The position numbers and the translations under genes were made by a program. Of a stretch of DNA of 64,000 nt, positions 15,374-25,609 are shown piece after piece. The notes below the pieces were generated by a model that was not told the origin of the DNA, ran no database searches, and worked only from the letters and a program-made list of their open reading frames with translations. The stretch is from assembly GCF_002270415.1 (NCBI RefSeq), contig NZ_NNRI01000021.1, positions 310,001 through 374,000 on the forward strand. The letters are read 5' to 3'. The stretch is from Mesorhizobium sophorae. GTDB lineage: Bacteria; Pseudomonadota; Alphaproteobacteria; Rhizobiales; Rhizobiaceae. The stretch's first letter is position 1; every line of letters starts with the position of its first letter.

Positions 15374-18322
15374 CTATGTTGCTTGCGTTTGCTCCTCTGT
15401 CCGCCGATACGCCTCGCCGCTCACCATGAGCTTCCAGGCGACACGGGCAATCTTGTTGGCGAGCGCCACCGCAACCAGCTTTGGTTTCTTCCGTTGCAGG
15501 AGTTCGATCAGCCATCGGGAAGCATGTCTGCTTCGACCTGCTCTGACATGCTGAAGAAGGGCAGTTGCGCCAACCACCAATATGCTCCTCAGCATTTCGT
15601 CGCCAGCACGTGTGATCACCCCCAGTCTGACCTTGCCTGCGGTCGAATGGTCTTTGGGCGTGAGGCCTATCCAAGCGGCAAAATCGCGACCCGACTTGAA
15701 CGTTCGGGGATCTGGGGTCTTCATCATCAAAAGCGATGCGCCGACCGGCCCGACACCCGGAATTTCGGCCAGGCGCCTGCTGCATTCATTGGAGCGGTGC
15801 AACGTGGTCAGTTTTTCCTCGACGGCTTTCGTTTCAGCCAGCAAATCTCGATATTCAATGCCATGCATGACAAAAAGCTCGCGGGCCAATTCAGGCAGGG
15901 ATTGATCCGCCGCAATCCGCTCCAACAGCGGTTCGATGCGGCACATGCCCGTGGCCGCGACGATGCCGAACTCCATGGCAAAACCGCGAATGGCGTTGGC
16001 GAGCTGCGTTCGATTGCGAATGAGTCTCTCTCGCACACCGACCAGCATTAACGCCGCCTGCTGGTCCGCGGTCTTCACCGGCACGAAGCGCATCGTCGGT
16101 CGGCTCATCGCCTCACACAAAGCTTCCGCGTCCGCCGCGTCGTTCTTGCCGCGTTTCACATAAGGTTTCGCCAACTGAGGCGCTATCAATTTCACCTCAT
16201 GACCGAACGAACTTAACAGCCTCGCCCAATGATGAGAGCCTCCACAGGCTTCGAGTGCGATAGTAGTCGGCGGCGTTTTCTCGAAGAATTTCACCATCTC
16301 CCTACGCGAAAGCTTCTTGCGAAGGACTGGTTGCTCGCCTGCGTTCACTCCATGCAATTGGAAAACGCTCTTTTCGCGGTAGGGACGCCCGTTACCGGGC
16401 GCCCCCCGCTCAGATCCCGGCGAGCCCAATTAAGGCACCGGGCTCCTACCTTGGGTGTGTGACGGCGAAGCGCACGTCGGGCCATGGATGAAGGATGCGT
16501 GGCTTCGGGAGCCAGTGTTCTGTCACTTTTGTGGTCCGGCCCCATGTGAATCCGTCCTTCTGGCTACGCCGCCGAAGCGTGCGCCTCCAGAGTTCTTCCA
16601 CATGGTGCCGAAACGCGGCTAAAGCGCGCGCGTTTGTCGGCACCGCGAAGTAGGCGAAATGCCCGCTCACGATCTGCCTTAGCCATTTCCCCTGTTCGGG
16701 TATGGGCCAGTGCATCCGACGCCACAGCTCCTCCTTTATGTTCCTGAGCTTCGTCCGCATGCGGTCGCCGCGGGTCTTCCGTTGAAGCTGGAAGCGCCCG
16801 CTGCGCGATTTGCCGCAGATGAACGTGAACCCGAGAAACATAAAGGTCTCCGGCTTCCCGAGGCCGCGCCGCTTGCGATTAGCCGCCGCGAAGCGACCAA
16901 ACTCAATCAGGCGGGTCTTGTCCGGATGGAGCGACAGTTCGAACTCCTCAAGCCTCGCGCGCATCGCATCGAGGAATCGACGGGCGTCGTCCTCGCGCTC
17001 GAAGCCGACCACCAGGTCATCGGCATAGCGCACGATGACCATGTCGCCGGCGGCGTCGTGCTGTCGCCAGCGTTTCGCCCACAGATCGAGTACGTAGTGC
17101 AGGTAGATATTGCCGAGGAGCGGTGAGATCACCGAGCCTTGACCCGTCCCCTTGTCGTCTACGGTCACGACCCCGTCTTCGAGAATACCTGCCTTCAACC
17201 ATTCCTGGATCAGGCGGATGATGCGCTTATCGCCGACCCGATGCTCCAGGAAGCGAACCAGCCATTTCTGACTGACCGCCCCGAAAAAGTTTTGGATGTC
17301 GGCGTCAATTATCCAGCTCACTTTCCGATGGTCGATCGCGACGCACAGCGCATCCAGCGCATCGTGCGGCCCTCTCCCCGGTCGAAACCCGTAGGAGAAG
17401 CCGCAGAAGTCGCCTTCATAGATGGCGTTGAGCACCATGACGGTCGCCCCTTGGACAATCTTGTCTTCCAGAGCTGCGATTGCCAGCGGCCGCTGCTTCC
17501 CATCTGCCTTCGGTATAAACGTCCGGCGTGACGGTTGCGGGCGGTACGCTCCCCGTTGGACCCGGGCGTGCAGATCGATGAGCCGGGGCTCAAGCTCTGC
17601 CTCGTAGTCCTGCCATGTCATGCCATCCACCCCGGGGGCGGCCTTGCGCCTGAGCGCGTAGAACGCCGTCCGGAGTGCGTCGACAGTGATATGGTGGAAG
17701 AGCGCGGTGAACCTGTCCTTCTTCCTCAGCCTTGCGGCTTTCCGTACGCGATCCAGCGACTGGGACATGCGATCCCGGCCCTGTGTCCGGTGCATGCGTT
17801 GCTGTTCCGCGTTCCCCTTGGTCCCCGGCCTTCGCTCCACCAACTCCGCCACCGGTCGCCCGGCTTTGTTCGTCGGCTTCACAGCTACTATGCCGAAGTC
17901 AGACTTCTCTGGATCGTTCATCAGCGGCTACGACTCCTCGCCTTCCCACTGCGGACCATCCACCCGCAGGACGGGTTGGGTGGCCAATCCAGAGATCTCC
18001 CGGTTCCCGTACAAGGAGCTTCCGTGCATGCCAGGGTCTCAGACCACGCCGGGTCGGCTGAGCGCTCGCGTAACGCGCTCAATCGTATTGCCTTCCGGAA
18101 CGTCAACGCCGTCGGCACCCGGGATTTTGGACTTTCGCGGCTCAATGGCTGGCCTGCACGCTCCCCTACCGACGCTTCGCCGACATCCTCACGGTTGCCT
18201 GCGCACGGCTTGGGGCCGATATGGGTTGCTAGCCCTTCATCGTGGTGGACTTTCACCTCCTACTCCTTGCCAGTCTCCCGGCGCACTGACGTATCCATGC
18301 CAATTCTGATAATCTCTTCCAC
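15374..18322 (-). CDS. IS1111-group transposase interrupted by a group II intron
   Basis: Exon 1 is 18287-18322: a GTG start giving VEEIIRIGMDTS. The group II intron follows. Exon 2 runs from about 16379 to 15374: KSVFQLHGVNAGEQPVLRKKLSRRE, ALEACGGSHHWARLL, KNDAADAEALCEA, then the C-terminal LAEIPGVGPVGASLL and DFAAWIGLTPKDHSTAGKVRLG. Splicing in frame would yield a ~345-aa IS110-family enzyme; the exact 3' splice position decides whether one or two residues differ from relatives. Without splicing the protein is not made, so transposition would depend on intron excision. Confidence 0.8.
16379..18286 (-). ncRNA. Group II intron 1 (self-splicing RNA with reverse transcriptase)
   Basis: The 5' end GTGCGCC (18286) fits the GUGYG consensus. 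Domain IV holds the reverse transcriptase. Downstream of it a domain V-like hairpin begins GAGCCCGG and closes with CCGGGATCT, followed by a domain VI hairpin (GCGCCCG-GTAA-CGGGCG) with the A-containing 3' tail CCCTAC. The 3' boundary is placed at 16379 within a few bases. It lies in an IS1111 transposase in coding orientation. Confidence 0.8.
16446..17921 (-). CDS. ltrA: Group II intron reverse transcriptase/maturase
   Basis: A 491-aa intron-encoded protein. RT blocks are in order: APGVDGMTWQDYE, PQPSRRTFIPKADGKQRPL, SYGFRPGRGPHDAL, IIDADIQNFF, GTGQGSVISPLLGNIYLH, VRYADDLVVGF (catalytic YADD) and LGFTF. The C-terminal maturase/X region ends with WLPKPRILHPWPDVRF. No HNH endonuclease motif is seen, as in several bacterial intron classes that insert through replication forks. 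The protein is identical to that at 51358-52833 and much less similar to the split RT at 44597-48463. Confidence 0.9.
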   Translation of the reverse strand: MNDPEKSDFGIVAVKPTNKAGRPVAELVERRPGTKGNAEQQRMHRTQGRDRMSQSLDRVRKAARLRKKDRFTALFHHITVDALRTAFYALRRKAAPGVDGMTWQDYEAELEPRLIDLHARVQRGAYRPQPSRRTFIPKADGKQRPLAIAALEDKIVQGATVMVLNAIYEGDFCGFSYGFRPGRGPHDALDALCVAIDHRKVSWIIDADIQNFFGAVSQKWLVRFLEHRVGDKRIIRLIQEWLKAGILEDGVVTVDDKGTGQGSVISPLLGNIYLHYVLDLWAKRWRQHDAAGDMVIVRYADDLVVGFEREDDARRFLDAMRARLEEFELSLHPDKTRLIEFGRFAAANRKRRGLGKPETFMFLGFTFICGKSRSGRFQLQRKTRGDRMRTKLRNIKEELWRRMHWPIPEQGKWLRQIVSGHFAYFAVPTNARALAAFRHHVEELWRRTLRRRSQKDGFTWGRTTKVTEHWLPKPRILHPWPDVRFAVTHPR

Positions 18323-18570
18323 GGACGGTCTCCCTCGATTGAGCTTTCAACGAACTCATTCTGGCACATTGCGATGCCGTTGGGAGCCGTCCACCCCAAC
18401 ACGGCATCAGCTCGTCCCAGCGCGAGGCTGGCCAGTCGTTCTGGATGCGCTCGGCGACATCGGCCATGTAGGCTTCGGCATCAACCCCGCAGAGCTTGCA
18501 GGTCTCGATGATGCTGAGCACGACCGCGGACCGCTCTGCCGCGGCGAAGTTGCCCGAGAAAAGCCAATTG

Positions 18571-19874
18571 GGCACCTCGAACTACGGCATTTCCGAGACC
18601 TGTGGGGCGGCAAAGCGGTTCGGCCCGGGCTGATGGCGGGAAGTGGCTTCGGTTTTGGTCGTTGAGGTTGATGCTGGGTGCCAAGTTTGGCGTCGCGGCG
18701 GCGTTTTCCGCCGCTTTTGGCGTCATGCAGGCGCAGTTCGCCCCTGGTGCCAGACGTAGCGCATCAGATTGTAGGCGAGGTTCGTCATGCCGATCTTGGT
18801 CCTGGCGCGGGCGATGCCGATCGTGCGGATGAAGAGTTTCATCTGCGCCTTCTGACGGGCGAAGACGTGCTCGACGAAGGCTCGGGTCTTTGAGCGCCGG
18901 CCGTTGGCCCGCGACGTCGCTTCGCTCATAGGCCGGCCCTTCGGCTTCTTGTGGTGGATTTCGGAGACATATCCGTTCCGGTCGAGCCACTCCTCGTTCT
19001 TCTTCGAGCGATAGGCGGTGTCGGCCCAGACCGTAGACCCGGTATTGGCGCGGTTGAGCACGTTGCGAAGCTGCGCGCCGTCATAGGCGGATGCGCTCGT
19101 GACGTTCCAGCCGCGGATGAAGCCGTGCCGGCGGTCGATGGCGGCATGGTTCTTGTAGCCGAAAGCGGGAATGGCGATGTCGCGCTGCTGCGCCTTTCCC
19201 TCCTCGGCGACCTTGGCCTTGGAGAACTTCACCGTCCAGCGGGCATCGCGATCCTTCTGGCGCAGCTTGGCCGGCTTCTCCTTCCATGCGTCCGGCACCT
19301 TGCCCGCCTTGATGTCGGCCTTCTCGGCGTCGGTGTTGCGCTGCTTCGGCGCCGCCACGATGGTGGCGTCGACGATCTGCCCGCCCATCGCCAGATAGCC
19401 GGCCTTGGCGAGGTGCTTGTCGAAGCGGGCAAACAGGTTCTCCACCGCGCAGGCCTGCGTCAGATGCTCGCGAAACAGCCAAATCGTCTTGGCGTCTGGC
19501 ACTCTGTCGCCGAGCCCCAGTCCGAGGAAGCGCATGAAGGACAGCCGGTCCTGGATCTGGAACTCGGCCTGGTCGTCGGACAGCCCGTAGAGCGCCTGCA
19601 GCACCATGATCTTGAACATCATCACCGGGTCGTAGGCAGGACGACCGCCCCTGGCGCCGTCCGAGCGCTTCAGCACCTTGGCCAAAGGCTTGCGGAAAAC
19701 CTCCCACGGCACAACGGCGTTCAACTTCTCCAGGGGATCGCCGGCTTCGCTTAGCCGAGCATAGCGCTCATCGATATCCCAGAACCCGGCCTGTCCCCGC
19801 ATCCAATCCCTCCTTCCAAATCGCAACGGCAGTGAATCACAAACCGGTCAAAATGGGGAGGTTTTTCGAGACCT
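18571..19874 (-). mobile_element. IS5-family element inside tnpC of IS66-1
   Basis: CCAATTG occurs immediately outside both ends (18564-18570 and 19875-19881), a 7-bp direct repeat, though part may belong to the termini. The ends share TCGAA at the same offset as an imperfect inverted repeat. Removal rejoins the tnpC codons for GRRNW-LFSG. Length 1304 bp. Confidence 0.8.
18723..19826 (-). CDS. IS5-family transposase
   Basis: A 367-aa DDE transposase. It has an N-terminal DUF772-like helical region (YDPVMMFKIMVLQALYGLSDDQAEF), IVDATIVAAPKQRN (first Asp), WADTAYRSKKNEEW (second Asp) and RAFVEHVFARQKAQMKLFIR (Glu). It ends with the usual NLAYNLMRYVW. The gene is intact and reads in the same direction as the tnpC it interrupts. 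Confidence 0.9.
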   Translation of the reverse strand: MRFGRRDWMRGQAGFWDIDERYARLSEAGDPLEKLNAVVPWEVFRKPLAKVLKRSDGARGGRPAYDPVMMFKIMVLQALYGLSDDQAEFQIQDRLSFMRFLGLGLGDRVPDAKTIWLFREHLTQACAVENLFARFDKHLAKAGYLAMGGQIVDATIVAAPKQRNTDAEKADIKAGKVPDAWKEKPAKLRQKDRDARWTVKFSKAKVAEEGKAQQRDIAIPAFGYKNHAAIDRRHGFIRGWNVTSASAYDGAQLRNVLNRANTGSTVWADTAYRSKKNEEWLDRNGYVSEIHHKKPKGRPMSEATSRANGRRSKTRAFVEHVFARQKAQMKLFIRTIGIARARTKIGMTNLAYNLMRYVWHQGRTAPA

Positions 19875-21514
19875 CCAATTGCGCCTGCCGACCGTAAATC
19901 CACGAATCGCCCGCTCCGCGATCAGGTTGTCGGGCTCGAGCCGGCCATCGTATAGGAAGCGGTTGAACGCGCGCCATCGCTTGGTGCCATAGGCGAAGGC
20001 CTTCGCGATATCGGCATGGCGCGACAAACCGTTGCCCTGGCGCATGAGCTGTCGTCGCAGCGCCCGGACCAGGGGTCGGGTCCGCCTTCGTCGTGCGGCC
20101 AATCGCTCGGCGGGTGGGAGCCCCCGTATCTCTTCCTCGATCCGGTAGATCGCCTGGATACCGGCCATCGCGGTCGTGCTGAGTTCGGTCGGCTGGCTGT
20201 CGTGAACGTCGAATATCTTGCGACGCAGATGGGCCAGGCAGGCAGCTTCTCGAATGGCGCCGCCCTTGTAGATCTGGTTATAGCCGCTGAAACCGTCGGC
20301 CTGGAGCGTGCCGGCAAATCCGGCGAGCTCGGTCATGACGCTCTCGCCAGCGCGTCCCATGGTGGCGCGATACCAGGCGATCGGCGGCTCCTGCGAACCC
20401 GAGTTGCGGTCGTCGGCGACGTAAACCCAGAGCGCGCCCTTGTGCGTCTTGCCGGTGCCGGGCGCCAGGATCGGAAGCCGCGTGTCGTCGGTGTGAATCT
20501 TGGTGCGGGTACGGCCGATCTCGCGGATGCGATTGTAGATCGGATCGAGCAAGGCGGCGGCGTAGCCGGCGCTGCGCGCAAGGGTGGATCGCTCGATATC
20601 GACGCCCTTGGCGGCCATCATCTGTGCCTGACGGTAGAAGGGTAGATGATAACCCCACTTCGCCATCATGATATGGGCGAGCGCGGCATAGCTGAGCTTG
20701 CCGCGTGCAATGGCCTTGGCTGGTGCCGGCGCCTGGATGATTTTATCGCAGGTCCGGCAGCTGTACTTGGGTCGAATGGTCTCCATCACCTGCCAGGCCT
20801 GGGCGACCAGATCGAGCATCTCCTCGCTATCTTCGCCCATGGCGCGCAGATCGCCGCCGCAGCCCGGACAGCATGCGCAAGAGGGTTCGCGAACGATGCG
20901 CTTGCGCGGCAGGTTCGGGTTGAGCTTGCGCACCGGCAACACCCGGACCTTGTCGGTGTCGGCGACGATGGGCAGCTCGATATCGGGCACGCCGGCGGCG
21001 AAATCGGTCTCGAGATCTTCGAGTTCGAGCAGCATCTGGCCCAGCTTCTCGGACGAGCGGCCGAAGGCCTTGCGGTTGAAGCGATCGATCCGCAGCTGCA
21101 GGCGCTGGATGCGAAGTCCGGCCTCGGCGCGCTCCCTTCGCAGTTGCTCATCATGTTCGGCGATGGTGATGTCACGGGCAGAAACGGCCGCCTCCAGAAG
21201 GGCGATCCGGGCGATGAAATCAGCGATTGAGGGGGTCTGTTCCGACACCCAAATTACATACCCGAAAGAGCTTCTTTACGGAAGCAGAATCGACACAAAA
21301 TCAATAAGAAACGAGCAAAATCAGCCAGCCAGACGCGGTCGATAAATCTTGCTTGGCCGGCGCCAATCGATCCCGTCCAAAAGCAGCGAAAGCTGCGCCT
21401 TCGTGAGCGACACGGTGACCTGATCCTTCGTGGTTGGCCAGGCGAAACAACCATCGGTAAGCCGTTTGTAACTCACTTGGAAATGCAGGCGGTTCATCGT
21501 CCCCGTCGCAGTTT

Positions 21515-21850
21515 GTGACAGTGACTCACCCCTTTCATCCGTATTCCGGGCAGCGAGGTGCCTGCGTTGGGAAGCGCGGTAACCGAGGGGGCAAGCTATT
21601 GCTGCTGCGCTTTGACGATGGCCGGATTTGCACTGTTCCGCCGCAATGGACCGATGCAGCAGGCCCCAGCCTTGAGGTTATCGCGGGAAACGGGCGCGCA
21701 CTGTGCAGCCTCACCGACCTACTGGAACTCAGCGGTCTCGTAGAGCGCCTCATATCGCAAGGGAGATGCGCAACGCCGCAAGATTGTAAGGGAAATTTTG
21801 CCGATGTTGCAAGGAAAATAACGCCGCAAAACCCATGGGAACTTCGCTGA
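21515..21850 (+). CDS. DUF5372-like family protein
   Basis: A 111-aa protein beginning VTHPFHPYSGQ, with LLLLRFDDGRICTVPPQWTDAAGP, the pattern of small DUF5372-type proteins: a β-rich domain ending in a W-T-D motif. Function unknown. It is first in a tight four-gene set and its stop is immediately followed by the ATG of the HTH gene (21851), so the genes are probably co-transcribed. Identical to 55161-55496. The repeated association with a serine recombinase suggests an accessory role in the element, which is inference. Confidence 0.65.
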   Translation: MTVTHPFHPYSGQRGACVGKRGNRGGKLLLLRFDDGRICTVPPQWTDAAGPSLEVIAGNGRALCSLTDLLELSGLVERLISQGRCATPQDCKGNFADVARKITPQNPWELR

Positions 21851-22432
21851 ATGTGCCGTATTAGCAGAGATTATACTCGATTTGTTGACAGATATCCGCT
21901 TGACGGTTTAGCCATACGCGACATATTTATAATTACGTCAATTGAGTCGGCATCGGGGGCGGCGCAGGTGTCGGACAGCGTCAAACACAGGCAATCGAAA
22001 GGCAGCGCTTTGGCCGAGGATGGCACGCTCAATCCAGCCCCGGAAAAAATCGGCGATCAGAAGTTCCGGGAGGACGGCTTCTTCGATCCGCGCGACATCG
22101 TGCAGGTGAAGTACGAGATGCTGCGGCGCGTATCGGTCGACAAAATGTCGGTAACGGAGGTGTCCGACGAATATGGCGTCTCCCGGCCGACCTTCTACCA
22201 GGCCAAAGCCGACTTCGAGGACGCGGGTCTGGCCGGCCTAGTACCGAGGAAGCGCGGCCCGCACGGCCCGCACAAGATCCAGAGCGAAGTGCTGGCCTTC
22301 CTCAGGGCCCAGGTGGTTCCGGGCGAGCCCATTCGGGCACGCGAACTGACGAACCGGCTCCGGACAGAGTTCGGACTCGATGTCCACCCCAGAACAATCG
22401 AGCGTGCGCTCGGCGAAAAAAAAACGGTGTAA
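21851..22432 (+). CDS. Helix-turn-helix protein of the serine-recombinase element
   Basis: A protein of up to 193 aa. The conserved body starts near KHRQSKGSALAEDGTLNPAPEK and FFDPRDIVQVKYEMLRRV; then comes an HTH: SVTEVSDEYGVSRPTFYQAKADFEDAGLAGL, followed by PRKRGPHGPHKI and a C-terminal winged region (ELTNRLRTEFGLDVHPRTIERAL), as in IS3-type or Rrf-like two-HTH proteins. A GTG at 21968 behind a purine-rich stretch is an alternative start that would remove a poorly conserved N-terminus. Probably a recombination directionality factor or regulator; that role is inferred from its constant place upstream of the recombinase. Confidence 0.7.
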   Translation: MCRISRDYTRFVDRYPLDGLAIRDIFIITSIESASGAAQVSDSVKHRQSKGSALAEDGTLNPAPEKIGDQKFREDGFFDPRDIVQVKYEMLRRVSVDKMSVTEVSDEYGVSRPTFYQAKADFEDAGLAGLVPRKRGPHGPHKIQSEVLAFLRAQVVPGEPIRARELTNRLRTEFGLDVHPRTIERALGEKKTV

Positions 22433-22452
22433 CCATCAGTGGCGGTGCGCAA

Positions 22453-22740
22453 TTGCATTGCGCGATGCAGTCCCGCGCCACGGAGCGATACGAAATACTG
22501 CGCGCCGCCGCGCTTGGCGCCGCGCTCCCTCTGGAGGCACGCAGCGGTCTTACCATCCTTCTGCATCGCGGCATGTGGGCCTGGGTTAGCGCGATCTTGC
22601 GTATGCCGGGCTGGTCCCCACCCGCGGCTTTGCCGCCAGTCGCCAGGCTGCCGATCGCAGACGAAACGTCCGAGCGACGCACAATCATCCACTTGCTCGC
22701 CACCATCGTGATGGCGGCCCCTGAACGGAGAACAGCATGA
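22453..22740 (+). CDS. Small conserved protein preceding the serine recombinase
   Basis: A 95-aa protein (91 aa if the ATG at 22465 is used). The conserved core is SRATERYEILRAAALG, EARSGLTILLHRGMWAW and RRTIIHLLATIVM. Mostly helical, with an amphipathic C-terminus; no known domain. It overlaps the recombinase start by ATGA (22737-22740), showing translational coupling, and is identical to 56099-56386. The tight coupling suggests a partner of the recombinase. Confidence 0.65.
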   Translation: MHCAMQSRATERYEILRAAALGAALPLEARSGLTILLHRGMWAWVSAILRMPGWSPPAALPPVARLPIADETSERRTIIHLLATIVMAAPERRTA

Positions 22741-24590
22741 ACGAAAAGCTCAAGGTCCAATCGCATCATCTCGAGCGTGGCGCCTACCTCTACATCCGAC
22801 AGTCATCGATGCGACAGGTCATGGAGAACGTCGAAAGCACCAAGCGTCAATACGATCTTCGTGGTCGCGCGATCGGGCTTGGATGGCGCGACGACCAGAT
22901 CACCGTCATCGACAGCGACCAGGGCGAATCCGGCGCTTCAGCGGCGTGGCGCGAAGGCTTCCAGCACTTGGTGTCCGATGTCGGCATGGGGCGCGCGGGG
23001 ATCGTCATGGGGCTGGAAGTATCCCGCCTCGCCAGAAACAATGCGGACTGGCATCGGCTGCTGGAGATCTGCGCTTTGGCCGACACACTCATCCTCGACG
23101 AAGATGGCGTGTACGACCCGGCCAACTTCAATGACCGGCTTCTGCTGGGCCTCAAGGGCACGATGAGCGAGGCCGAGTTGCACGTTATCAAAGCCCGGTT
23201 GCGTGGTGGCATTCTCAACAAAGCACGCCGCGGTGAATATCGTTGCCCCCTTCCGACCGGCTTCATCTATAATGAGGTTGGCGATGTGGTCCTCGATCCA
23301 GACGCTCAGATCCGGGAGATGATCACCCACTTCTTCGAGACGTTCTCGCGGGTCGGGTCGGCTACGCAGACCGTCAAGGCGTTTGCCAGCGAAGGTCTGC
23401 TCTTCCCATCCCGGTTCCGCAACAGCAAGCGGGTGGTCTTCCAACCCCTGACCACATCGACAGCCTTACGCACGCTGCACAATCCTCGCTTCGCGGGCGT
23501 CTATGCCTATGGCCAGCGTCTTTACCGCAGGACCGTCGACGGAAAGAAACAGGTCCGTAAACGTGAGCCCAATGAATGGCTCGCATGCATCCCGGACGCC
23601 CATCCCGGCTATATCAGTTGGGAGCAGTTCCAGCACAACCTGAAGGCGCTCGAGGCCAATGGCCAAGGCTACCAGACCGCGCGGGTCTCGCCACCGCGCG
23701 AAGGCGCGGCTTTGTTGCAGGGGCGCGTCATATGCGGGCGGTGTGGCTGCCACATGAGGGCCCGTTACGTCACCCGGCGCGGTCAGGTGGACACTTGGTA
23801 CGTCTGCAGCCGCGCCTACGTCTCTCGGGGTGAGCCTCACTGCCAGTCGATCGCAGGCTGGCCCGTCGACGCGGCGATCGGTGAACTGATCGCCGCGGAA
23901 ATGACGCCCGCCGCCGTGGAATTAGCTCTGGAGATCCGAAAAGAGATCGAAGCGCGCTATGACGAAGCGGACAAACTCCGGCTCCGCGCCGTCGAACGCG
24001 CCCAAATCGATGCCGATCTTGCACAGCGGCGGTTTATGCTGGTCGATCCGAACAACCGCCTGGTTGCCGACACCCTTGAACGCGAATGGAACGACAAACT
24101 GCGCATGCTGGCTGATCTACGAGAAGAAAGAGCGCGCGCTCTACGCGAAGACCGAGCGACACTCGACGATGCAATCCGTGATCGATTGATCGCCATGACG
24201 GCCGACTTCAAAACGGTCTGGTGCGACCCCACCTTGCCGAACCGAGAACGCAAGCGACTCCTTGCCTATCTTGTCGAAGACGTCACATTGCTCAAGTTCC
24301 AGGCCGAGGGAGAGACCCGGATCCACATCCGCTTCAGAGGCGGAAGGACCGAAACATTGACCACTCAGAACCCGAAATCCTCCGCACAGCAGGTAAGGAC
24401 CCGGCCCGAGGTGGTCGAATTGGTCGACAAGCTTCTCGACGATCATATCTGCGCTGAAATCGCTGACATCCTGAATGCAAGGGGAATCCGTCCCGGCGGC
24501 TCAGCGTGTTAACGGCTGCGAGAAAGCGCGGACAAATGGTGCCGAGGATTGTGGAGGAGAAAGCGGCCCGATGGGGCCGCTTTGTATTTT

Positions 24591-24839
24591 TTACCAGGAG
24601 GGATCGAGAGGATGGGGCTTTTGCCCTGTCTGCTCGTCGCTGGAAGGGTGCTGATGGTCAGGGGCTTGTTGGTGACGGACAAACTGCTGGATGTGGGGAG
24701 CGTAACGGCTCCAGATGCAGTCTCGCAGATCGTCGAGGAGTTCGAAGACGGCGGCTGCTTGCTCGGGTGTCCATTCGGCATTGACGATGAACTGGATTCC
24801 ACGCCCGAGACCGGACGGCTGATGAGGATTTCCGGTCAT
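24591..24839 (-). CDS. Small protein downstream of istB
   Basis: An 82-aa frame overlapping the istB stop by ATGA (24836-24839), with an acidic helical core (NAEWTPEQAAAVFELLDDLRDCIWSRY). The spacing and coupling support expression with istAB, and comparable small ORFs are known at this position in rhizobial IS21 elements. No domain is recognised and function is unknown. A plus-strand alternative over the same bases has no support. Confidence 0.55.
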   Translation of the reverse strand: MTGNPHQPSGLGRGIQFIVNAEWTPEQAAAVFELLDDLRDCIWSRYAPHIQQFVRHQQAPDHQHPSSDEQTGQKPHPLDPSW

Positions 24840-25609
24840 GCTGCAGGCTCCTTTTCGTCAGCGGCGTGGCTGGTGCGTTGTTGACGCTGCGCCTTCGAGC
24901 GCTCGGAGGCTTCCTTGAAGCGGTAAGAATCGCCTTCGATGGGAATGACCTCACAATGGTGCAAAAGGCGATCGACCAGACTGACGACGCAGGCGGCATT
25001 GGGGAAGACCTCCGACCATTGCGCGAAGGGCTTGTTGGTGGTGACGATGGTCGAGCGTTTCTCGTATCGGCGGCTGATGAGATCGAACAGCAGATCGGCA
25101 TGACGGTTGGAATAGGAGAGATATCCGACCTCGTCGATGACCAGGATATCGGGCGCCGCATAGTACTGCAGCTTTCGGCGGAGCATGGAATCGCTGTCGA
25201 TGGCGGCGAGCTCGCCGAGCATTTCGCTGGCGGTGCGGAAGAGGACCGAATGGCCGGCGACCAGCGCCTGGTAGGCGACGTTAAGAGCGAGCGTGGACTT
25301 GCCGACGCCGTTAGGGCCGATAAGGACGATGTTGGCGGCCTCCTTGACGAAGGACAGCGTCATCAGTTCCTCGATGGCGGCGCGATCGATACGACGCGGC
25401 CATTTCCAGTCGTAATCGGCCAGTTGCCTGAAGTGGCCAAGCCTGGCGGCGCGCATGCGTCGCCGCAATGAGCGGTCGGAGCGCTCTTCTTCCTCCCATT
25501 GAAGCACGGCGGCCAGCCACGGCGCGTCGGCGATTTCGTCCCAGTGGGCGATCAGGCCATTGAGGCGCAGCGCCCTGGCGCGGTTGAACAGGATGCCGGG
25601 ATTATTCAT
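24836..25609 (-). CDS. istB: IS21 helper ATPase IstB
   Basis: A 257-aa AAA+ protein that assists the transposase: Walker A GPNGVGKST, Walker B ILVIDEVGYL, sensor region IVTTNKPFAQW and arginine-finger area near LVDRLLHHCEVIPIEG. I chose the start at 25609 because it overlaps the istA stop (ATGAATAA); longer frames upstream run through istA and look non-coding. Intact. Confidence 0.9.
   Translation of the reverse strand: MNNPGILFNRARALRLNGLIAHWDEIADAPWLAAVLQWEEEERSDRSLRRRMRAARLGHFRQLADYDWKWPRRIDRAAIEELMTLSFVKEAANIVLIGPNGVGKSTLALNVAYQALVAGHSVLFRTASEMLGELAAIDSDSMLRRKLQYYAAPDILVIDEVGYLSYSNRHADLLFDLISRRYEKRSTIVTTNKPFAQWSEVFPNAACVVSLVDRLLHHCEVIPIEGDSYRFKEASERSKAQRQQRTSHAADEKEPAA

Larger units (their letters stand above)
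15093..18400 (-). mobile_element. IS1111-group element, copy 1, carrying a group II intron
   Basis: Inverted repeats GTGGACGGCTCCC (near 15096) and GGGAGCCGTCCAC (near 18382-18394). The outer junctions fall in the tnpC codons for Pro-Trp-Asn-Trp: removal joins CACGGCA to CCAGTTCCA and restores CCG TGG AAC TGG. The transposase is interrupted after about 12 codons by a ~1.9-kb group II intron. A near-identical copy is at 50003-53311. Confidence 0.85.
15045..21248 (-). pseudogene. tnpC: IS66 TnpC of IS66-1, split by IS5 and by IS1111/intron
   Basis: First piece 21248 to 19875: leucine-rich N-terminus, zinc region (CACCPGCGG, CRTCDK), HTDDTRLPILAPG (first Asp), QADGFSGY (second Asp), LIAERAIRG (Glu), ending at GRRNW. 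IS5 follows; the second piece (18570 to about 18401) resumes with LFSGNFAAAERSA and ends at DELMP. IS1111 follows; the last piece (15092 to 15045) resumes with WNWGRREEMPLSLAA and stop. The catalytic residues are all in piece one, but the C-terminal part is lost from the product. Confidence 0.9.

Noticed and set aside
15278..16051. 257-codon plus-strand frame
   Set aside because: Antisense to the IS1111 transposase; the same shadow appears at 50301-51128.
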